Origin: Ruminococcus sp.
GTDB taxonomy: Bacteria > Bacillota > Clostridia > Oscillospirales > Ruminococcaceae
Assembly (NCBI GenBank): GCA_017475555.1
Contig: JAFVFL010000030.1
Span: 1 to 56,692, forward strand
Length of the DNA: 56,692 bases
Direction: 5' to 3'
The notes under the pieces were generated by a model. It was not told where the DNA came from. It saw nothing but the letters and a program-made list of their open reading frames with translations, and did not search any database. This document shows, piece by piece, positions 7,299 to 16,342 of the stretch; positions within the stretch are counted from its first letter, which is position 1; each line of letters opens with the position of its first letter. The translations under genes were made by a program, and so were the position numbers.

Positions 7299-7468
7299 GA
7301 TACTGAGATCTCCCTTTGATACGAGCTGTCCGCCTTGAATCAAACGCTTTCGGGACAAGCCATAATGCCCGGTCAGGCACCGGGCTTTGCGATCGGTATC
7401 TGGTTTAGCGGCAGTATTTATACTCTGAGATAAAAAACGCATCTATTAAACACCCTTCACAAAAATTG

Positions 7469-7497
7469 TTGACAAATCTTTGGGATTATAGTAAAAT
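7469..7497 (+). promoter_or_regulatory. Sigma-A-type promoter for the phosphoesterase-GGDEF pair
   Basis: TTGACA at 7469-7474 and TAAAAT at 7492-7497 are separated by 17 bp. This is a near-consensus housekeeping promoter about 50 bp before the start at 7550. Confidence 0.75.
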
Positions 7498-7549
7498 TAA
7501 TACAGTGAGTTTTATTCTAAAAGTATCACTGATTTAAAGGGGACAAAAG

Positions 7550-9634
7550 ATGGACAAAAGGATCAAGTCATTTTCAGATATGTATTTTGAGGACATCCCA
7601 TACTCCGAGGAGGTCGCAGAGGCTCAGGCCAAGACAGAAGCGGCACTGAAGGCGGAGTATGAACGCTTGTCGGAGGATATGCCGGCTGACGAGGCATTGG
7701 AGGAGATAGTCAGACGCTACGGGACACTTTCCGGTATGGCTCAGCTTGCCGGATATCCGGTGGAAAGTGCGGAAAAATGGCGTGAAACAGGACAGGCACG
7801 GGAGCTTTCCGGGACTAAAAAGGAGATACGCAGGCAGAGGAGACGCATTTATCTGACGGCGTTCCTGTCCGTTGCGGCATTTGAGGAGCTTTTGTGGCTT
7901 GTGTACGATATTGCCCGCCGGGTCGGGATAGATATACTATTTGTATTTATCTATGTCCTGATATTCGGCGGCTGGGCGTTTCTTGTATACAGGAAATTCC
8001 GCAGGCTTGAAAAGGAACGCTCGGCTGACTGCTATGATACAGAAGCCTATGTATATCTCCGTTCGCTTGCTGACAGATATGCAAAGCGAAGGCTGAACGG
8101 CATAGCGATACTTTTTGCGGCTGTGTTCCTGTTCTTCTTCTCGGAGATGAGCTTTTACGTTTTCGGCAACTCAAAATCAGCTGAATTTGCGGAGAATTTC
8201 TTTTCAAACAGCGTACTGATCGAAATACCGATATATCTGTGTCTTAAAAACCTGATGTGTCAGAGAATGATAAGCCGTCGGATAAAGCTGCCGGACGATA
8301 AGAGGTACAAAAAGCACCTTATCGGAATTACCGTATTTTCGGCGGCATACTGGCTCATCGTCACTGCGGTGACAGTAATTCTCCGCAATACACTCAGCTA
8401 TCCGGCGAATATCTTTCTCGGAGCAGGCTTTCTCTTTGTATTGCTGATACTAATTTATAATATCACTCTCCGGCGGAGAGTAATGTACAGAAACATAGTT
8501 TTCAACAAGCCGAGGGTGGCTGTATACACAGCGGCGGCAGTGTGTATTGCAGGCTTTTCCATGCTCCGGCGTGACACATGGTACACCCAGACCTACATAA
8601 ACTCAGTTCCGGTCGTTGAGCATAATGAGCATAAAATATCCTACAACGACGATACAGGGGTCTATACTATCGTTTCTTCGACCGATGATTTTAAAATACT
8701 CCACCTTACGGATATCCATATCGGCGGGAGCCTGTATTCCTACAGCAAGGACTTAAAGGCTTTGCAGGCGTGCTATGCGGAGATAGAGCATACTCACCCT
8801 GACCTTGTTATCGTTACGGGCGATCTGTGCTTTCCGCTTGGCATAATGTCGATGTCGCTCAACAATACCGCTCCGGTGAATCAGTTTGCAGCCTTCATGC
8901 GTAATGCTGATATCCCGTGGGCGTTCACCTACGGCAACCACGATACCGAGAGCCTTGCCTCGGCGAATAAAAAGGAGCTGAGCGAGGTATACAGGTCGCT
9001 TTCATATAAGACCTCAGGAAACCTGCTTTATCCCTATACACAGCCGGATATCACGGGACGGAACAATCAGCTGATCGAGGTGAGGAATACTGACGGAACG
9101 CTGAATACCGCACTGTTCCTCATAGACTCAAACGCATACACCGGCGAGGGCATAAACGTGTATGATTATATACACGATGACCAGGAAGAATGGTATGCCT
9201 CGGAGGTAGAGCGGCTTTGTGAGGAGGAGGGTCATACTGTAAATTCAATGGCGTTCTTTCATATCCCGCTTCAGGAATACCGCACGGCGTATGAGCTTTA
9301 TGAATCCGGCAGCGATGAGGTGACATATTTCTTCGGTGAGAACGGGGAAAAGATGATAAATAAGGTATGCTGTTCAGATTATCCGAGCAGCCTGTTTGAC
9401 ACAATGCTTGAGCTGGGCAGCACGACCGGAGTTTTCTGCGGACATGACCACTATAACAATATGTCGCTTGAATACAAGGGCATACGCCTGACATACGGAA
9501 TGAGCATAGACTATCTTGCTATGCCCGGCATTGAAGATGACACAGAGCAGAGAGGTGCGGAGCTGATAACGCTGCACCCGGACAGCACATGGGAGCTGGA
9601 GCAGATACCGCTCACCTCCATTACAGAGCAGTAA
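7550..9634 (+). CDS. Membrane-anchored metallophosphoesterase
   Basis: This 694-aa protein starts after AAAGGGGAC. Residues about 1-80 are an acidic, helical cytoplasmic part. Roughly seven to eight hydrophobic segments follow between residues 100 and 350. The C-terminal half is a calcineurin-like phosphoesterase: LTDIHIGG (metal site DxH, near residue 390), VTGDL, YGNHDTES (GNHD) and CGHDHYNN (GHxH-like). The substrate is unknown; such domains cut phosphomonoesters or phosphodiesters, probably outside the membrane here. A GGDEF diguanylate cyclase follows after 19 bp, so the two are likely co-transcribed. A link to signalling nucleotides is only inferred. Confidence 0.8.
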   Translation: MDKRIKSFSDMYFEDIPYSEEVAEAQAKTEAALKAEYERLSEDMPADEALEEIVRRYGTLSGMAQLAGYPVESAEKWRETGQARELSGTKKEIRRQRRRIYLTAFLSVAAFEELLWLVYDIARRVGIDILFVFIYVLIFGGWAFLVYRKFRRLEKERSADCYDTEAYVYLRSLADRYAKRRLNGIAILFAAVFLFFFSEMSFYVFGNSKSAEFAENFFSNSVLIEIPIYLCLKNLMCQRMISRRIKLPDDKRYKKHLIGITVFSAAYWLIVTAVTVILRNTLSYPANIFLGAGFLFVLLILIYNITLRRRVMYRNIVFNKPRVAVYTAAAVCIAGFSMLRRDTWYTQTYINSVPVVEHNEHKISYNDDTGVYTIVSSTDDFKILHLTDIHIGGSLYSYSKDLKALQACYAEIEHTHPDLVIVTGDLCFPLGIMSMSLNNTAPVNQFAAFMRNADIPWAFTYGNHDTESLASANKKELSEVYRSLSYKTSGNLLYPYTQPDITGRNNQLIEVRNTDGTLNTALFLIDSNAYTGEGINVYDYIHDDQEEWYASEVERLCEEEGHTVNSMAFFHIPLQEYRTAYELYESGSDEVTYFFGENGEKMINKVCCSDYPSSLFDTMLELGSTTGVFCGHDHYNNMSLEYKGIRLTYGMSIDYLAMPGIEDDTEQRGAELITLHPDSTWELEQIPLTSITEQ

Positions 9635-9653
9635 CCAGAAAGAAGATGATATT

Positions 9654-11306
9654 ATGAGAGTGCCGGGCTACAAAAAGGCATCTCCGGTCATAGTGATAGT
9701 AATGATGATAGTAATGACCGCAGTGCTTGCGGCTGTTCAGGTGCTTGTGAAGGGGAAGCCGGTGGAGAGTGAGCCGATGAGCTATCTCCGGGGCAGCTGG
9801 CTGGCAAGCAGCGATACCACGCAGGACGGCAATGAGTATTTCAGCAGCGGAAAGACCATTTATACCCTCACGATGAGCCGGACGATAACGGAGGCGATGG
9901 AGGGGAACGTCATTTCATTCAGGGTCAACGACTCGTATGTTGACGCATATCTCAGCGACGACAGGGATATTGACGGGGCTGAGAAAATATATCATTTCGG
10001 CGAAAAGCTGCGTATAGGTGATTCACCGGGCACATATACCCATTTCATAAGCATTCCGGAGACTGATATGAAGTATATAGTGATAACCATAAGCACTGTA
10101 TACAAAAATAAATTCCTTACCTACTACGATACAGCTATAGGCAGCGAGAACGAGCTTATCCACAATCTGCTTTCGGAGGAGCTTGCCCCGGCTCTTAAAA
10201 ATGCCGCAATGATGCTGTTCGGTATATTGCTGATAGTAATATATCTTGTCAGCCGTGCAAAGCGTATACCGGTAACTGAGGCACTTTCCCTCGGAAGCCT
10301 TTCGATATTTTTTGCCATATATTCCAACTGCCCGCTTTTTGTGAATCAGTATATTATCCAGAATGCAGTAACGCAGTATTATCTGAACTATTTCGCACTT
10401 TACCTGCTGCCGCTTGCGGCGATAATATATTTTGAGGATATCGTACCGGGGCTGAATATGAAATGGCTGTTCTGGGGCTTCATAGCACTGGAAATAGCCC
10501 TTTGCGTGCTGCATATCACCGGCGTCGCTTCATTTACCCGGACTATCAAGATATTCTCAGGCTCGCTCGGAGTGTTTGCAGTAATATCAATAATCATGAT
10601 CGCACGAAGATATAAGGGCATGACGCCGCTCAACCGGGCAGCACTCATGATGCTGCTGATATTCGTGCTGATAAACGTTCTTGTCTTTATATTCGTATCG
10701 ACATTGGGCAATCAGTCCTTCATTGCAAGTGCAGGCTTTCTGGTATATCTCATCATAGCGATCGTCAGCGGTCTGAAGAAGCTGATGGACGGAATGAATC
10801 AGGTGCGGGAGGCGGAGCTGCTGCACGAGATAGCCTATACAGACAATCTCACAAAGCTCGGCAACCGCTATTCGCTTGAGCGTGATACAAAGCGGCATCC
10901 CCTTGAGGATATCAGCATAGTTTCAATGGATCTTAACTATCTGAAATACACCAACGACAACTATGGCCATGACGGGGGAGATGTCCTGCTCAGGGCGGCT
11001 GCAAGGTGTATGTCCTCAGTCTGCGGCAGCGTGTACCGTGTCGGCGGAGATGAGTTTATCGCTCTGATATGCGGAGCGGATAAAGAGAAGCTCAACGGTC
11101 TGTGTCAGGGACTGTATGACAAGGTCAGGGAGATGAATACTGACAGAAGCGATTTCGGGGAGTATGCCGAAAAGGAGGATTTTCGGCTCGGTATTGCGGC
11201 TGGGTATTCCTCATATCAGCCGGGGGATTTGTCCTATGAGGAGATAATGAAGCGTGCGGACGAGGCGATGTATCAGGAGAAGAAGAAAATGCACGCACAG
11301 GAATAG
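9654..11306 (+). CDS. 7TM-linked diguanylate cyclase (GGDEF)
   Basis: The 550-aa product has one N-terminal helix (about 10-32), an extracellular domain to about 175, then seven predicted membrane helices to about 385, as in 7TMR-type receptors. A GGDEF domain follows, with NLTKLGNRYSLERD, DLNYLKYTNDNYGHDGGD and YRVGGDEFIALI. The GGDEF signature is intact, so it should make cyclic di-GMP from two GTP. The usual RxxD inhibitory site five residues before GGDEF is not present (the stretch is CGSVYRV), so feedback inhibition may be absent. The extracellular domain probably senses an unknown ligand. It ends TAG. Confidence 0.85.
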   Translation: MRVPGYKKASPVIVIVMMIVMTAVLAAVQVLVKGKPVESEPMSYLRGSWLASSDTTQDGNEYFSSGKTIYTLTMSRTITEAMEGNVISFRVNDSYVDAYLSDDRDIDGAEKIYHFGEKLRIGDSPGTYTHFISIPETDMKYIVITISTVYKNKFLTYYDTAIGSENELIHNLLSEELAPALKNAAMMLFGILLIVIYLVSRAKRIPVTEALSLGSLSIFFAIYSNCPLFVNQYIIQNAVTQYYLNYFALYLLPLAAIIYFEDIVPGLNMKWLFWGFIALEIALCVLHITGVASFTRTIKIFSGSLGVFAVISIIMIARRYKGMTPLNRAALMMLLIFVLINVLVFIFVSTLGNQSFIASAGFLVYLIIAIVSGLKKLMDGMNQVREAELLHEIAYTDNLTKLGNRYSLERDTKRHPLEDISIVSMDLNYLKYTNDNYGHDGGDVLLRAAARCMSSVCGSVYRVGGDEFIALICGADKEKLNGLCQGLYDKVREMNTDRSDFGEYAEKEDFRLGIAAGYSSYQPGDLSYEEIMKRADEAMYQEKKKMHAQE

Positions 11307-11312
11307 TATCTA

Positions 11313-11341
11313 TTGACATGATACTGTTTATGTTATATAAT
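11313..11341 (+). promoter_or_regulatory. Consensus promoter for the serine acetyltransferase
   Basis: TTGACA (11313-11318), a 17-bp spacer and TATAAT (11336-11341) match the sigma-A consensus perfectly. It lies 44 bp before the start at 11385. Confidence 0.85.
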
Positions 11342-11384
11342 ATATAGTTTTTATAGGCGATAACGCAAATAAAGGAGGAGAACT

Positions 11385-12344
11385 ATGTCACACAGACTTG
11401 AGAAGGGGATAAATTCGGCAGTAGATATGCTGCTCAATGATTACAGTCAGGGCAGGACTATCGACGAGATACACGCCTTTGATCAGCCGGACAGGGAAAT
11501 GGTCATAAGCATAATCTATCAGATAAGAAATATCATATATCCCGGATATTTCCGCATAAATACGCAGAATGTATATACCATACGCAACAGCACGGCAATG
11601 CTCGTTGAGGATATCATCTATAAGCTCACAAAGCAGATAGCTGTAGTGCTGAAGTATATACCGGAGTACAGGGACGCTGAGCTTTCTGTAAGGACTGCCC
11701 GTGCAGAGCAGCTGACCTTTGACTTCATAGAGCGTATACCTAAGATAAGAGAGTATACCGAGACTGATGTACAGGCGGCGTTCGACGGCGACCCGGCTGC
11801 ATTCAATAAGGACGAGATAATATTCTCGTATCCTGGACTTTTTGCGATACTCGTAAACCGCATAGCCCATGAGCTTCATCTGCTCGGAATTCCGCTGATA
11901 CCGAGGATAATGACTGAGCATGCACACAGCCAGACGGGTATAGATATACACCCAGGTGCGACAATAGGAAAGTATTTCTTTATGGACCACGGAACAGGCA
12001 TAGTTATCGGTGAGACTACTGAGATAGGCAATAACGTCAAGATATATCAGGGCGTTACTCTCGGTGCACTTTCAACAAGGGGCGGACAGAAGCTAAAAAG
12101 CAAGAAGCGTCATCCTACTATCGGTGATAATGTTACTATATATTCAGGTGCTTCCATACTCGGCGGCGAGACGGTGATAGGCGAGAATGTTGTTATCGGA
12201 GGTAATGCTTTCATAACACAGTCTATTGCTCCCGGTGCAAGGGTCAGCATAAGGAATCAGGAGCTTCGGTTCAATTTCAGCAATTCAAGCTCTTCTGTAC
12301 AAAGCTCGGAGCTTGCAGATGAGAACTGGTTTTATATCATATAA
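11385..12344 (+). CDS. cysE: Serine O-acetyltransferase
   Basis: This enzyme makes O-acetylserine from serine and acetyl-CoA, the first step of cysteine synthesis. The 319-aa product starts after AAAGGAGGAG. Residues about 1-170 form the helical N-domain. The C-terminal left-handed beta helix has hexapeptide repeats including GIDIHPGATIGKYFFMDHGT and VIGETTEIGNN, then GVTLGALSTRGGQK and KKRHPTIGDNVTIYSGA. The DHGTG catalytic block and the RHPTI block are intact. It is longer at the N-terminus than CysE of enterobacteria (about 270), which is usual for the SatA/EpsC-like Firmicutes and Bacteroides type. It stands alone, between its own promoter and terminator. Confidence 0.88.
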   Translation: MSHRLEKGINSAVDMLLNDYSQGRTIDEIHAFDQPDREMVISIIYQIRNIIYPGYFRINTQNVYTIRNSTAMLVEDIIYKLTKQIAVVLKYIPEYRDAELSVRTARAEQLTFDFIERIPKIREYTETDVQAAFDGDPAAFNKDEIIFSYPGLFAILVNRIAHELHLLGIPLIPRIMTEHAHSQTGIDIHPGATIGKYFFMDHGTGIVIGETTEIGNNVKIYQGVTLGALSTRGGQKLKSKKRHPTIGDNVTIYSGASILGGETVIGENVVIGGNAFITQSIAPGARVSIRNQELRFNFSNSSSSVQSSELADENWFYII

Positions 12345-12436
12345 AACCTTACAGCCTGATGTGCAGCTCCGGGCAGCTTCAGGTCGTCATTCTTCTGACT
12401 GATTATTTCGGGATACTGAATACAATATAAAAAATT

Positions 12437-12464
12437 ATCCAGACTCCGGTCTGGATTTTCTTTT
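12437..12464 (+). terminator. Intrinsic terminator after cysE
   Basis: ATCCAGAC-TCCG-GTCTGGAT forms an 8-bp stem followed by TTTCTTTT. The CCAGAC stem recurs in two other terminators of this window (38908 and 47875). Confidence 0.8.
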
Positions 12465-12486
12465 AAAAAACCCTGAAAAGATACAT

Positions 12487-12522
12487 AAAGGACACACAAA
12501 GGACATACCGGAATGATATAAT
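12487..12522 (+). promoter_or_regulatory. Direct-repeat operator and -10 box upstream of the two-component operon
   Basis: AAAGGACA occurs at 12487-12494 and again at 12498-12505, an 11-bp period. It is followed by TATAAT at 12517-12522. The -35 position (about 12494-12499) is poor and lies within the repeats. OmpR-type regulators commonly bind 11-bp direct repeats that replace the -35 box, so self-activation by the encoded regulator is the likely meaning. The repeats and -10 are seen; the binding is inferred. Confidence 0.6.
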
Positions 12523-12547
12523 GTTCACAGTAAAGGAGCTTCTTACT

Positions 12548-13225
12548 ATGAAAACGATTCTGCTTATAGAGGACGACCCGGATATATGCGAGGTCGTTGT
12601 AAAATACTTTTCCACAAGAGAGCTTGATATTTCAGCTGTACAGGACGGAGAGACTGCACTGGAGCTGATACAGGCAGGTCTTGACTGCTTTGAGCTTGTA
12701 CTGCTCGATATTATGCTGCCCGGTACAGACGGCTTCACTCTTTGCCGTGAGATACGCAGAAGGAGCGATATTCCGGTGATATTCATCACTGCACGAAGCC
12801 GTGAGGACGATATACTCCACGGCTATGAGCTGGGCTGCGATGATTATATCACAAAGCCGTTCCAGCTCTCGACGCTGTATGCCAAATGTGTTGCTCTTAT
12901 AAAGCGTTCAATTGGCAGCAAGACAGACAGCTATGTACTTAAATGCGGCAAAATAGAGCTAAACACACGAACTCTGTCATGCTATGCCGCAGGTGAGGAG
13001 CTTGAACTGCCGCCGAAGCAGTTTGCGATACTTCTGTATCTCATGAAGCATCAGAACTGGGTGATAGACCGGAATACTCTGCTCGATGTGGTATGGGGAA
13101 GCGATTATTTCGGCAGTGACAGAGTGGTTGATACTCATATAAAAAAGCTGCGGAAGGCTCTTGGTACAGCCGGAGAACAGATAAAGACTCTTGTGGGGAG
13201 GGGCTATAAGCTGACAGAAAAATAA
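12548..13225 (+). CDS. OmpR-family response regulator
   Basis: The 225-aa product begins MKTILLIEDDPDICEVVVKY. The receiver domain has the acidic pocket at E8-D9-D10, the phospho-acceptor Asp54 in LLDIMLP, a Thr/Ala pair in FITAR and the conserved lysine in ITKPF. The C-terminal winged helix (about 130-225) includes LPPKQFAILLYLMKHQNWVI and VDTHIKKLRKALG, then RGYKL. The ATG at 12548 follows AAAGGAGC with 9 bp spacing. An in-frame ATG at 12521 overlaps the -10 box and is rejected. The sensor kinase starts 13 bp downstream. It probably regulates its own promoter through the 11-bp repeats. Confidence 0.9.
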   Translation: MKTILLIEDDPDICEVVVKYFSTRELDISAVQDGETALELIQAGLDCFELVLLDIMLPGTDGFTLCREIRRRSDIPVIFITARSREDDILHGYELGCDDYITKPFQLSTLYAKCVALIKRSIGSKTDSYVLKCGKIELNTRTLSCYAAGEELELPPKQFAILLYLMKHQNWVIDRNTLLDVVWGSDYFGSDRVVDTHIKKLRKALGTAGEQIKTLVGRGYKLTEK

Positions 13226-13238
13226 AGGGGGAATCATT

Positions 13239-14978
13239 ATGAAAAAAAACAAGGGTTACACTCCGCAGAAAAGGACAACATTTCTCAGGTTATTCCTGAA
13301 AGCTGTCTGTGTATCGCTGATCTGCACGGCGATTTTTGCAGGCATTTTCAGAGAGATACTCAGCAACAAAGTAAAAAATGATGTCAAACAGTGTATGACG
13401 GACAGTGCAAGGCAGATTACCACCCGTATCGCACAAAATGAAACGACAGGCAGACCAATTGGCGATCTATCGGGCTATATGAGTATGTATACACGTTATT
13501 TTGTATTGTTTGATAAGCTGCCTGAATTTACAATGCGTCACCCCGACCTTTTTCAGATCAATTCTGATTTTGGAGATCCTGATAATTTTGCAATGTCTGC
13601 AATTGTGGACAAAAATGGGAATATTATAGCGTCAAGCCGTGCAAAATTTACTGCCGTTTTTCTCTTTGGCAAGGATAACAATGATAATGGACTTTATATC
13701 TGTGATTCGCAGCAGTTGGATTTCCCGGAAGTAAAAAAATTATACGAGGATTATTATGAACTGCTCGAAGGAACTCAACCCAATTCTTACCGCTATGTGA
13801 CATTAGACATTGAGAGTGCCTATGTGGATAAGACTACACACTACTTTATTCCTCACGAAGCGGATATGCAGCTTGAAACATACGCTAATGGTGATTGGTC
13901 AGAGCCGCTTGTTGAAACGAAACAGGTAGATTCCAGACACGTTTCCATAACCCTGAATGATGATAACTTTGAACTTGTTACCTTTCATCAGAACGAGGGC
14001 GAAGATGTCTATCCGAGAAGAATGATGGGCAATCTATATGGCACTTCATGGGAATGCTTTGACAACAACAAAGAACAGGTAAGCGAATATATCAAAGACG
14101 GCTCTACATTTTCCAGCGGTTGGTACGGAGATTCAGATGAGTTAAGATGCAGTGTGCAGATGCCTGTTTATGTGGGCGGTGAACAATGCACACTGAATTT
14201 GTACTATAACTTTGTTGCAAAGGGAACAATCGCAGAAACATATTATCGGCTTGGAATAACAGCATTTGGAGTATTATCCGTATTACTGGCACTACTGTGG
14301 GCGTGGCAGAAAAATGTACGCAATAAGTCACGCTATGCCTTTGAGGATCACCAGAGGGCACTCACCAACGACCTTGCTCATGACATCAAAACTCCACTCA
14401 CGGCGATAGGCGGTTACGCTGAGAACCTGCTTGACGGAGATATGCCGGAGGAGCAGAGAGTGCGGTATCTGAGGGCGATAATGGACAATGTGAGCTATAC
14501 TGACAGCATGATAACACGTACCCTTGAGCTGAACAGGCTCGGAGCGGCAGCGGTCATGGAAAAGGAGAGCATTGACCTTATAAAGCTTGCGGAGCAGGCT
14601 GCGGAGAAGTATGCACTTCTGCTCGACGAGAGAAATATAACCGTTATATATGACGGAAGTGCGGTATTTGAGGCTGACAGGGCTTCAATGACATCAGCAG
14701 TCGAGAATCTTGTATCGAATGCGGTCAAGTACACAGCTGAGGGAGGACAGATAAAGCTGTTTTCAGAGGACGGCAGATTTGTTATTGAGAATACGGTTTC
14801 AGAGGCAGTAGATACCACAGAGCTGAAGCTGCCGTTCAGAAAGGGGGATAAGTCACGCTCCGGCAGGACAGGCAGCGGTCTCGGACTTTCGATAGCAGAT
14901 ACCGCAGCAGCTGCGAACGGGTTCAGCCTTGAGATATCATGCAGCAGTGATACGTTCAGGGCAGAGATAATAAGATAA
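13239..14978 (+). CDS. Sensor histidine kinase with mosaic sensor region
   Basis: The 579-aa partner of the response regulator has a membrane helix at about 22-42, a large extracellular sensor domain to about 335 and a second helix near 340-362. The H box ALTNDLAHDIKTPLTAIGGY follows, with phospho-His near residue 381. The ATP-binding domain has NLVSNAVKYT (N box), LPFRKGDKS and GSGLGLSIA (G box). There is no HAMP domain: the kinase core follows the helix directly. Codon use changes inside the gene. Isoleucine is mostly ATT with frequent TTA/TTG leucines in the sensor, and mostly ATA without TTA/TTG in the core, which suggests the sensor was acquired separately. Confidence 0.88.
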   Translation: MKKNKGYTPQKRTTFLRLFLKAVCVSLICTAIFAGIFREILSNKVKNDVKQCMTDSARQITTRIAQNETTGRPIGDLSGYMSMYTRYFVLFDKLPEFTMRHPDLFQINSDFGDPDNFAMSAIVDKNGNIIASSRAKFTAVFLFGKDNNDNGLYICDSQQLDFPEVKKLYEDYYELLEGTQPNSYRYVTLDIESAYVDKTTHYFIPHEADMQLETYANGDWSEPLVETKQVDSRHVSITLNDDNFELVTFHQNEGEDVYPRRMMGNLYGTSWECFDNNKEQVSEYIKDGSTFSSGWYGDSDELRCSVQMPVYVGGEQCTLNLYYNFVAKGTIAETYYRLGITAFGVLSVLLALLWAWQKNVRNKSRYAFEDHQRALTNDLAHDIKTPLTAIGGYAENLLDGDMPEEQRVRYLRAIMDNVSYTDSMITRTLELNRLGAAAVMEKESIDLIKLAEQAAEKYALLLDERNITVIYDGSAVFEADRASMTSAVENLVSNAVKYTAEGGQIKLFSEDGRFVIENTVSEAVDTTELKLPFRKGDKSRSGRTGSGLGLSIADTAAAANGFSLEISCSSDTFRAEIIR

Positions 14979-14984
14979 TATTAT

Positions 14985-15015
14985 AGCCGGTACAGCTCAG
15001 GCTGTACCGGCTTTT
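14985..15015. terminator. Strong bidirectional terminator between convergent operons
   Basis: AGCCGGTACAGC-TCAG-GCTGTACCGGCT is a perfect 12-bp stem with TTTTTCTCATTT after it on the plus strand and an A-rich stretch on the other side. It serves the kinase operon and the SGNH lipoprotein operon. Confidence 0.88.
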
Positions 15016-15017
15016 TC

Positions 15018-16328
15018 TCATTTACCGAGCAGTGTTGAGTATTCCTCCATGAAGGCTTCTGCGACGATCGCTCCGCCCTCACCGTTAGGGTGACCGCCGT
15101 ACTTTGCAGCTGCCGGAGTTTCCGGGTCACAGAGGAGGGAAGCAAAATCGAAGAGATATGCCCCGTGCTCTGCACAAAATGCCGGAAGATCGCCGTTCAG
15201 CTCTGCCCTCACGGCTTCAAGGTTCTCATTGTAGTCCTGCGGAGGAGCAGTGAAAACTATCACCTCGCAGCCCTTTTCCTTCAGCACACCAACGATATCT
15301 CCGAGCCATTCCTCTATCTCAGCAGCGGTATTTCCGCCGTTTCCGCCGTATTCACCGGAAACTATATCATTCGTGCCGAATGCGACGATGACTGTATCGG
15401 CATTTGAAGCCCTTTCGAGCCAGTCGCCGTCAGTTGCCGCATCGCTTGCACGGGAGTAACCAAGCCCGCAGTTGTAGAAGCTGTAATCTTCACCAAGCTC
15501 CTGTGCGATGCGTGCAGCCCAGAATTCATATGCCATATACTCTGTCTGACAGCCCTGTGTTATGGAGTCGCCTATCGCAGCGACCTTGAGCTTTACGTCA
15601 CGCTTTGCACCGATGAGCTGCGGCAGAGGTATCTGGTCGCAGTAGCCAAGCTCGTCCTGTCCCTCGATCACAGTACCGGTCTTTGTCAGCTGAGACATGG
15701 CATTTACCGGTATATTCTCACCGGTTATCGTCCACTCCCACACAAGATAGTGTCCCTCAGGCACATCAAATACAACGCTGTCGCTCCAGTACGTCTCGCC
15801 GGAGGAGACAGCCTTTTCAGTCTCTCCGCTGAATGTGACCGGAGTATAATTGGTTATCTCATCATCAGGCGAAGCACCGCCGTCAGCAATAAATGCACCC
15901 GATATGAAGTATTCTCCGCCCGGCTCACTGACATAGGCTCTCTTGCCCTTGCCGTAGGTGGAATCGACAGTGTTGGAGAAGTAGAATTTGTATTCCAGCT
16001 CGCCGTACTCCTCGACGGGAAGGTATGCTCTGTAGGTGATATTCTCCGCCTCGTAGATGAGGTCGTTGTTGCCGGTGGAGATGAATGTATTTGAAAGATA
16101 TGTGCCGTGATCGCCGCTGATATCCCGTGAAACGGCAGCCTTTTCCGGCTTCGGGGGAGCAATCTCCTCTACTGCGTTATCAGTGCCGTCAGAGGACGGC
16201 TGCTCAGTGTCGGCAGCCTGTGATGAGCTGTCTGTCACGTTTTCCGATGTACCGGGAGCGGCTGAGTCACAGGAAACGAGTGACAGAGCAAGTATCACAG
16301 CCGCAGTCAGTGAAATTGATCTTTTCAT
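15018..16328 (-). CDS. Secreted SGNH/GDSL hydrolase lipoprotein
   Basis: The 436-aa product has a lipoprotein signal peptide (MKRSISLTAAVILALSLVSC, lipid-attached Cys20). A Ser/Thr/Glu-rich linker follows to about residue 65, then a beta-rich domain (about 70-225). The SGNH esterase domain has block I AAIGDSITQG, block III AFGTNDIV and block V GGHPNGEG, which supply Ser, Asn and Asp/His. It probably removes acyl groups from carbohydrate at the cell surface, as fibre-degrading clostridia do, with the middle domain acting like the N-terminal part of CE2-type esterases. It is the last gene of the queuosine operon, 14 bp after the HAD gene. Confidence 0.8.
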   Translation of the reverse strand: MKRSISLTAAVILALSLVSCDSAAPGTSENVTDSSSQAADTEQPSSDGTDNAVEEIAPPKPEKAAVSRDISGDHGTYLSNTFISTGNNDLIYEAENITYRAYLPVEEYGELEYKFYFSNTVDSTYGKGKRAYVSEPGGEYFISGAFIADGGASPDDEITNYTPVTFSGETEKAVSSGETYWSDSVVFDVPEGHYLVWEWTITGENIPVNAMSQLTKTGTVIEGQDELGYCDQIPLPQLIGAKRDVKLKVAAIGDSITQGCQTEYMAYEFWAARIAQELGEDYSFYNCGLGYSRASDAATDGDWLERASNADTVIVAFGTNDIVSGEYGGNGGNTAAEIEEWLGDIVGVLKEKGCEVIVFTAPPQDYNENLEAVRAELNGDLPAFCAEHGAYLFDFASLLCDPETPAAAKYGGHPNGEGGAIVAEAFMEEYSTLLGK

Positions 16329-16342
16329 TGTAAACTCCTTTA

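Noticed and set aside
7210..7549. tRNA gene or att site at the right border of the phage relic
   Set aside because: No cloverleaf, CCA end or repeated core was found; only hairpins and a promoter are visible.
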